From Oscillospiraceae bacterium (lineage in GTDB: Bacteria > Bacillota_A > Clostridia > Oscillospirales > WRJC01): a DNA stretch of 45,953 nucleotides. Each line of letters begins with the position of its first letter. Position 1 is the stretch's first letter. The notes beneath the pieces were generated by a model. That model was not told the DNA's origin and made no database searches. It saw nothing but the letters and a program-made list of their open reading frames with translations. The position numbers were made by a program, and so were the translations under genes. Where the stretch lies: positions 1-45,953 of the forward strand of contig WRJC01000024.1 in the NCBI GenBank assembly GCA_009782405.1, read 5' to 3'. Positions 40,859-45,953 of this stretch are shown in pieces.

Positions 40859-41848
40859 ATGAGCATAATAAAAACCCACGATGTTACCCTCTACGGCGGC
40901 AATGACATTGATATCGTCCTGCGCCCGCTGTGCGACGACCATCTGCCGCTGCTGTACAAATGGTGCGCCGACCCGGAAGTGCTTTACTGGACGGAGGGCG
41001 GCACGAACGAAACAGATTTATCTTACGGCCCGGACACGGTGCATCAGATATACGGCGGAGATAAAGAAAAAATATTATATTTTTTGATTGAAGCGGACGG
41101 AGTTCCGATCGGCGAGTGCTGGCTTCAAAAAATGAATCTGCCGGGCGTTATCGCCATGTACCCCGAAAACCTTGATGTGCGCCGGATCGATATGTCCATC
41201 GGCGAGAAAGCGTACTGGAACAAAGGCATCGGCACGCAGTTCATCGGCATGATGATCGATTTCGCGTTCTGCGGCGAGTATGTGGACGCTCTGCATTGCT
41301 TTTGCGAGGATTACAACGTCCGCTCCCGCCGTATGTGGGAAAAACACGGCTTTGTGCGGGTTTTGCAAGAGCCGCTGGAACCGCAGCCGCAAAAAGGCCA
41401 ATGGCAATACCATTACCGCCTTACCCGGCGGGAGTTCATCGAGCGCCGCCGTGTCAGGGTTCCGGCAGAGAAACGGTTCATGATTCCGATTGCCGGCCTG
41501 CAGCCGAGCCAGCTATACATAAGCGAGGGCAAGCTGCGGCTTGTCAGGGAATGGTTCGACCCGGACAACGCGGAGAGGTTCGACCCGATCCCGGTCAAGC
41601 GGCTTGACGGGAAAACCCTGATGACCGACGGGCATACCCGCGCTGTCGCCGCCCACCTCGCCGGATGGGACAGCGTTCCGGCGTATTGGGACGAGGACGA
41701 GCTTGATATGCGCGCCTACGCGATGGATGTGAAATGGTGCGGGGAAGAAGGGATTCGAAACCCGGCCCTGCTCGCAGGGCGCATTGTGCCTCATAAGGAT
41801 TATGAGCGGTTGTGGCGCAAGCGGTGTATGGAGATGGCGCTTGACTAA
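40859..41848 (+). CDS. GNAT acetyltransferase fused to a ParB-like domain
   Basis: 329 residues with AAGGAAAG upstream. Residues 1-180 are a GNAT domain of the AAC(6')-like type (VLRPLCDDHLPLLYKWCADP; EKAYWNKGIGTQFIGMMIDF; DYNVRSRRMWEKHGFV). Residues ~205-320 resemble the ParB N-terminal (sulfiredoxin-like) fold: GLQPSQLYISEGKL, VKRLDGKTLMTDGHTRAVAA, HLAGWDSVPAYWDEDEL. DGHTRA is the GxxR-type box that in ParB binds CTP. The gene has a clearly higher GC content than the operon before it. The role of the fusion is unknown. Confidence 0.75.
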   Translation: MSIIKTHDVTLYGGNDIDIVLRPLCDDHLPLLYKWCADPEVLYWTEGGTNETDLSYGPDTVHQIYGGDKEKILYFLIEADGVPIGECWLQKMNLPGVIAMYPENLDVRRIDMSIGEKAYWNKGIGTQFIGMMIDFAFCGEYVDALHCFCEDYNVRSRRMWEKHGFVRVLQEPLEPQPQKGQWQYHYRLTRREFIERRRVRVPAEKRFMIPIAGLQPSQLYISEGKLRLVREWFDPDNAERFDPIPVKRLDGKTLMTDGHTRAVAAHLAGWDSVPAYWDEDELDMRAYAMDVKWCGEEGIRNPALLAGRIVPHKDYERLWRKRCMEMALD

Positions 41849-41913
41849 ATTAAATGAATCCGCGCAAGCAGCGGGGTATTGCGAACGGGGAACGAGCGAG
41901 GAACAATTTTTTT

Positions 41914-41942
41914 TTGACAATTGCGGCTGTTTCGTGTATGAT
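41914..41942 (+). promoter_or_regulatory. Promoter left in front of a RelB relic
   Basis: TTGACA (41914-41919), 17 bp, TATGAT (41937-41942), then AGAGG and the relic start at 41962. Confidence 0.6.
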
Positions 41943-41961
41943 ATTAAAAGAGGTAATATAT

Positions 41962-42024
41962 ATGCCAGATACACGTTCAAGCGGCATGCACATCAGAGTC
42001 AATCCTGAAATAAAGGCAAAATGA
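41962..42024 (+). pseudogene. RelB/DinJ antitoxin N-terminal stub
   Basis: MPDTRSSGMHIRVNPEIKAK then TGA (42022-42024). SMHIRVNPEIK is the ribbon-helix-helix strand of RelB/DinJ antitoxins. The rest of the gene and any toxin are missing; five bases later the end of the Rpn gene begins. Promoter and ribosome binding site are still intact. Confidence 0.65.
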
Positions 42025-42028
42025 AAAC

Positions 42029-42850
42029 TCAGTCAGCTGTTTGTAATTCCTCTATTTCTTCACGGGTTAATCCAGTCGCTGTAACGATTTTATCAATGGG
42101 CATATCCATTGATAAAAGATTTTTCGCTATTTCATGTTCTCTCGTTTTTATTGCCCCGCGTTCGCGCGATTGAATATCCCACTCCATCTTTTGGCGGGAT
42201 TCGTATAGCAGGCGCATCCGTTCGTCGTTTGATAATTCCATCAAACGGACAACCGCTTTTTTCACTTGCGGGCTTCTCTCGGCTATCATTTCTAAATCCT
42301 CCTTCCGTTCTGCGGATAAAAATTTCAGCCAGTTCCATAGTTCCGTGCCGTCCTCGGCTTCGGGGATTTTTTGTAATTCCAATGTATTCACTTCGATAAG
42401 GTCGGTAAATTCTACGCCGTTTTCAGGGTCGTACAAAACAAAGCGGTGATGATATTTCGGGCTTTTTTTTATCAGCTCATAATTCGTAATGATTATGCTG
42501 ATGACGCGCTTAATTTCATGGTGTTTTTCGCTCGAACCGATTTGCTCCGTTACCATTTTCGAGGAATAATAAATGATTCTTTCCTTGAATCCCGGCGTGG
42601 GTTCGACTTGAATTTCTATGTCGATTACTTTTTTCGTTTTTGTTTTAACTTTTACGTCAAGTATGCCGAGTTTATCCCTGTCGTATTCGCGCAGAAGATG
42701 AGGGTCAACGATGATGACTTCCTCGTATTCGTCGGCGGGAAGCCGAAGCACGGCTTTGAGAAAATCCGTCAGCATATCTATACTGCGTTCGTCGCCGAAC
42801 AGCAACTTGAAAATTATATCGCTTTTGGGGGACAAAAATTGTCCGTCCAT
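42029..42850 (-). CDS. Rpn-family PD-(D/E)XK nuclease
   Basis: 273 residues. LSPKSDIIFKLLFGDERSID is the family opening. Catalytic core: GILDVKVKTKTKKVIDIEIQ then VE, giving Asp and the E-x-Q pair. The tail is charged and helical (REHEIAKNLLSMDMPIDKIV then TATGLTREEIEELQ). It belongs to a different branch from the Rpn protein at 2807. It probably promotes recombination or cuts DNA; no partner is seen. A promoter TGGAAA-17-TATAAT lies upstream near 42875-42905. The region 42852-43110 has no gene; it holds a 9-bp inverted repeat (AAATGTTGT and ACAACATTT, 42981-43008). Confidence 0.8.
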   Translation of the reverse strand: MDGQFLSPKSDIIFKLLFGDERSIDMLTDFLKAVLRLPADEYEEVIIVDPHLLREYDRDKLGILDVKVKTKTKKVIDIEIQVEPTPGFKERIIYYSSKMVTEQIGSSEKHHEIKRVISIIITNYELIKKSPKYHHRFVLYDPENGVEFTDLIEVNTLELQKIPEAEDGTELWNWLKFLSAERKEDLEMIAERSPQVKKAVVRLMELSNDERMRLLYESRQKMEWDIQSRERGAIKTREHEIAKNLLSMDMPIDKIVTATGLTREEIEELQTAD

Positions 42851-43113
42851 GACACCATCACCAACCTTTTTATTTTATTATATCATATTTTTATGAATAT
42901 TTCCACCAAAAAATTTTTAATATCTCAACTTTTTTATAACAATGTGTTATGACCGAAGCCCATTTGTCAAGGACTTTTTGAAATGTTGTGAAAAAGTTTA
43001 CAACATTTTTGATTCCCTCGTTTCTGCTTGGCGACGCCAACCTGTCCTTTTTTACTTCCCCCTTGATTAGTTACTGTCTTATGTAAATATTTTATGAACG
43101 GCGAAAAAAACTA

Positions 43114-43167
43114 TTGACAAGCACGGTCTAAATGTGTTAGACTATATTCAGTCTAAAATGTTTAGTT
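43114..43167 (+). promoter_or_regulatory. Promoter and BlaI-type operators
   Basis: TTGACA (43114-43119) with TAGACT (43138-43143) as a possible -10. Operator 1 is GTCTAA-ATGTG-TTAGAC (43126-43142), overlapping the promoter; operator 2 is CTAAA-ATG-TTTAG (43153-43165) just downstream. Paired dyads of this kind are where BlaI/MecI-type repressors bind, so the operon is probably self-repressed. Confidence 0.65.
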
Positions 43168-43180
43168 TGGGGGAACCACT

Positions 43181-43552
43181 ATGGCAAAGAACATAACGCT
43201 AACCGCCGCAGAGGAAAGACTCGCGGCGTTAATATGGCGGGACGCGCCGCTGACCTCGCCCGATTTGGTCGCGCTTGCGGAGAAGGAGATGGACTGGAAG
43301 AAGTCAACGACTTACACGGTCTTAAAGAAACTTTGCGACAAGGGCGTATTCAAAAACAATAACGCGAATGTTTCGGTTGTGCTTACCCGTGACGAGCAAA
43401 TCGCCCGACAAAGCCGCCGCTATGTTGAAGATACTTTCGGCGGGTCGCTGCCGAAGTTCATCACCTCATTTATCGGCGGCGGGAAACTAACAACGGAACA
43501 AGCGGCAGAATTAAAACGTTTGATTGAAGAACACGAAGGGGGGCGGCAATAA
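43181..43552 (+). CDS. BlaI/MecI-family repressor
   Basis: 123 residues with a GGGGGA site upstream. The N-terminal winged helix is typical: LTAAEERLAALIWRDAPLTS ... WKKSTTYTVLKKLCDKGVFK. The C-terminal half (YVEDTFGGSLPKFITSFIGG) dimerises. In BlaI/MecI systems the sensor peptidase leads to cleavage of the repressor. The stop codon overlaps the start of the M56 gene (TAATG). The genes controlled, apart from the pair, are not in the window. Confidence 0.87.
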   Translation: MAKNITLTAAEERLAALIWRDAPLTSPDLVALAEKEMDWKKSTTYTVLKKLCDKGVFKNNNANVSVVLTRDEQIARQSRRYVEDTFGGSLPKFITSFIGGGKLTTEQAAELKRLIEEHEGGRQ

Positions 43553-45879
43553 TGGATAAACTGTTTCTCGCTATCTTCAATATGAGTTTGACAGGCGCGT
43601 TTGTAATCGCGGCGATATGCGTTGCCCGTTTGCCGCTGAAAAAAGCCCCGAAGATAATCTCCTATTTCCTGTGGGCGGTGGCGGGGTTTAGACTTTTGTT
43701 CCCGTTTTCAATCGAGAGCGTTTTCAGCTTGATACCATTTAAGGCGCAGACGATACCGCCCGATATAGCCATGCAACCCATACCGCGAATTGATAGCGGT
43801 ATCCCTTTTGTTAATAACGCTGTCAGTAGCGTTCTTCCCGCCGCCACGCCTGCTGCAAGTGTAAATCCGTTGCAGATATGGACAGCAATCGGCGCGTGGA
43901 TTTGGATTATCGGCGTTGCCGTAATGCTCATTTACGGTGTGGTTTCTTTCGTTACTCTAAAACGGAAAATGAGCGAGGCGGCACATTCAGAAGCGAATAT
44001 CTATGAAGCGAAAAACATCAAATCGCCTTTTGTGCTTGGCGTTTTCAATCCGAAGATTTATCTGCCTGTTGGTTTGTCCGAACATGAAAAAAGCTATATT
44101 ATCCTGCATGAGCAAACGTATATACGGCGGCGTGACCATATCGTAAAGTTCGCGGCGTATTTTGTGCTTTGTCTGCATTGGTTTAACCCGTTTGCGTGGG
44201 TGGCGTTCCTGCTGATGGGCGTGGATATGGAGATGTCCTGTGACGAGCGCGTACTAAAAGAAATGGGCGGCGAAACGAAAAAAGATTATTCGCTGTCGCT
44301 GTTGTCGTTGGCAACGGAACGGCGCATTATCGGCGGCAGTCCTCTTGCTTTCGGAGAGGGCGGCATAAAAGAAAGAGTGAAAAATGTTTTGAAGTTCAAG
44401 AAAACATCGCGGGTGATTATGATTACGGCGGTGGCGTTGGTCGCTGTGTTGAGCGCGGGGTTTGCTGTGAATAGGGCAAGTGCGCCTAACGAACCGCCCG
44501 AAATTACGGTAAAGGCGGGTGACTATGCTATTGACTGGACGGTTGGCTTGAACAAGTGGAACGGAGATATATATGACAGATTAGACAATTTTACGGAAAT
44601 CATGTCGCATTACAGGTCTACATCAAATCTGCCGTATATCAGAAACGGCGAAACAATCACGATAACGATTGACGGAATTGTACCCGATTCAACTACGGTT
44701 ACAGAGTATATCCTTAATGAAAGCGGCAACCGCAAATACAACGCTATCGGTATGTCCTACGATGTTCATTTCAGTTTTTGGAATAACGTATTTAGCCGGG
44801 CAATTAACCGTTCAGCTTCGTTTACAATAACCCCAGAACCGAATTACGCGACTGCGCTGAGTTCATTCAGCGGAGATTATGAACCGGGGAATACAATAAA
44901 AGGGTATGGCATTTTGTGTACTTGGGGCGATAATGAGTGCGAATACGGTTTTATCATTCGCGGAGACGCGGCGATTACGATGACACATGAACCGAACGGC
45001 GAAAACCCGAACGACGACAATTTTATCGTTGAAAGCACATTTGCGCCGTGCAAATGGGTTGATTTTTTCGGTGATGATGAATTGTCGTGGACGTCTACCT
45101 GCGATTTAATGCTTGACGAGTTTCCCGGAGTTCTGTTCAGTTGGACATCATACACAGTAACGGCAACAAACCAAAACGGCACGGAAAAACTTTTTGGGGG
45201 TATGCCGGTTTGGAACGTCTATCTCGCAGACTTAAACGGTGACGGATTGCGCGAACTTTGCGCTACGGTCAGTTTCGGGTCGGGAATTGTAGATACCCGT
45301 GTTGTTATATATGATTACGCCAATGGCAAATCTTACGAATTATCGGCACGAGGGATTCGTGATTATCGTTTGTCAATCGAAAACGAGCGACTTATTGTAA
45401 CGGAAAATGACAATCCGGCACGTAACTCCATTGCCCCTCCAGCCGTCGGCAGTTTCGCCATTATAAACGGCGAGTTTGTGTACACTGTTGAACGCATATT
45501 GACGTTCCCGAAATCGCAGGAAGTAATCACACGGGAAACAACGCCACCGTCCGATGTAGCCGTTGTAGCCGATATTATTCAACGCAACCTTGACACCATA
45601 ACCGCACCGTCTTTTTCTTCTAATCCATACGATTACGTCCGTGACCATAAATCCGAATACAATGAAATTGTTGCGCTTGGCGGGGACGCACTTCAATATA
45701 TGTTTACCCTATTCGATAAAAGCAATCAGCATGGATTACAAGGTTGGATTATGGCTATTGCCTGTTGTGATATTCTTGGCGAGAGCACCGAGTTTGCAAG
45801 CGCAGATATAGATACAGGTCAAAAATGGTATGACGCTTATGTTGAACGGTTGCACTCGGTAAAAGCACCGCGAGAATAA
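43552..45879 (+). CDS. M56 (BlaR1/MecR1-like) sensor with a changed zinc motif and non-penicillin-binding C-terminus
   Basis: 775 residues. Membrane segments at about 4-27, 35-52, 108-136, 198-220 and 288-306. The gluzincin motif reads H-E-Q-T-Y at residues 186-190, so the second His of HExxH is Tyr (codon TAT, 44119-44121). The downstream Glu-containing DMEMSCDERVLKEMGG is conserved. The extracytoplasmic part (from ~310) is not a penicillin-binding domain: it has beta-rich segments and YLADLNGDGLRELCATVSFG, an FG-GAP-like calcium loop. It may sense another ligand, with proteolysis altered or lost. Confidence 0.8.
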   Translation: MDKLFLAIFNMSLTGAFVIAAICVARLPLKKAPKIISYFLWAVAGFRLLFPFSIESVFSLIPFKAQTIPPDIAMQPIPRIDSGIPFVNNAVSSVLPAATPAASVNPLQIWTAIGAWIWIIGVAVMLIYGVVSFVTLKRKMSEAAHSEANIYEAKNIKSPFVLGVFNPKIYLPVGLSEHEKSYIILHEQTYIRRRDHIVKFAAYFVLCLHWFNPFAWVAFLLMGVDMEMSCDERVLKEMGGETKKDYSLSLLSLATERRIIGGSPLAFGEGGIKERVKNVLKFKKTSRVIMITAVALVAVLSAGFAVNRASAPNEPPEITVKAGDYAIDWTVGLNKWNGDIYDRLDNFTEIMSHYRSTSNLPYIRNGETITITIDGIVPDSTTVTEYILNESGNRKYNAIGMSYDVHFSFWNNVFSRAINRSASFTITPEPNYATALSSFSGDYEPGNTIKGYGILCTWGDNECEYGFIIRGDAAITMTHEPNGENPNDDNFIVESTFAPCKWVDFFGDDELSWTSTCDLMLDEFPGVLFSWTSYTVTATNQNGTEKLFGGMPVWNVYLADLNGDGLRELCATVSFGSGIVDTRVVIYDYANGKSYELSARGIRDYRLSIENERLIVTENDNPARNSIAPPAVGSFAIINGEFVYTVERILTFPKSQEVITRETTPPSDVAVVADIIQRNLDTITAPSFSSNPYDYVRDHKSEYNEIVALGGDALQYMFTLFDKSNQHGLQGWIMAIACCDILGESTEFASADIDTGQKWYDAYVERLHSVKAPRE

Positions 45880-45890
45880 ATAACACAGAT

Positions 45891-45924
45891 CGGGCAGGAG
45901 TAATCAAACTCCTGCCCGTCTTGA
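45891..45924 (+). terminator. Terminator hairpin after the blaI-M56 operon
   Basis: CGGGCAGGAGT (45891-45901) and ACTCCTGCCCG (45908-45918) pair perfectly over 11 bp, followed by TCTTGATT. The T-tract is weak but the stem is very stable. The last ~30 bp of the window show nothing recognisable. Confidence 0.65.
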
Positions 45925-45953
45925 TTGCGGGTCTAATGCTCCATGCTCTGCGT

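Noticed and set aside
1..45953. CRISPR arrays, rRNA genes, prophage structural genes, integron attC sites
   Set aside because: I looked for regularly spaced repeats, rRNA-like blocks, capsid or integrase motifs and attC-type palindromes and found none.

Overview
The window looks like an accessory region of a low-to-mid GC Bacillota (Clostridia-like) chromosome. The grounds are strong GGAGG-type ribosome binding sites, many close-to-consensus sigma-A promoters with 17-bp spacers, intrinsic terminators, and families common in Clostridia (BlaI/M56 pairs, Rpn nucleases, RelB/YoeB, AraC-GyrI regulators). No species can be named from the sequence alone.

Layout. (1) 1-4,524: the right end of an IS200/IS605-like element inside a broken GrpB-like gene, a GNAT stub, two NUDIX genes, a histidine-phosphatase/NUDIX fusion, an Rpn nuclease and a methyltransferase. 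(2) 4,606-12,863 (minus): four ABC exporter half-transporters followed by a small-molecule kinase-like gene. (3) 13,036-16,735 (plus): a leader with a three-codon ORF and a four-segment attenuator drives an acetyltransferase-methyltransferase fusion, two kinase-like genes and a truncated nitroreductase. (4) 16,770-19,085: a PIN toxin-like pair and a TnpB-only IS605-type element. (5) 19,082-20,904: a GNAT gene and aspartate-semialdehyde dehydrogenase behind a threonine-codon leader-peptide attenuator. (6) 20,953-25,118: a frameshifted flavodoxin, a phosphatase, an HhH glycosylase-like gene, a NUDIX gene, a P-loop kinase and another kinase-like gene. (7) 25,256-27,125: a short threonyl-tRNA synthetase behind a second, homologous threonine attenuator. 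(8) 27,358-36,172: an AraC regulator, a RelB/YoeB pair, two more ABC half-transporters, an ATPase with a nuclease-like tail, a nucleotidyltransferase pair and a HAD hydrolase. (9) 36,292-41,848: another leader with a small ORF and two terminators, then a methyltransferase-GNAT-GNAT protein, a GNAT-GNAT protein, a kinase-like protein and a GNAT-ParB-like fusion. (10) 41,962-45,918: a RelB relic, an Rpn nuclease, and a BlaI/BlaR1-like pair whose peptidase has lost a zinc-ligand histidine.

Most genes encode small-molecule-modifying enzymes (NUDIX, GNAT, phosphotransferase-like, methyltransferase) and exporters, separated by fragments of other genes. This fits an island where resistance-like or house-cleaning genes collect.

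The most interesting signals are regulatory. thrS and the GNAT-asd operon share a leader with a Thr-rich peptide, competing hairpins and a terminator, which looks like ribosome-mediated threonine attenuation in a lineage where a T-box would be expected. A separate four-segment attenuator follows the ORF Met-Ile-Arg-stop. A roughly 50-bp palindromic repeat occurs three times with compensatory stem changes, once in frame inside tnpB.
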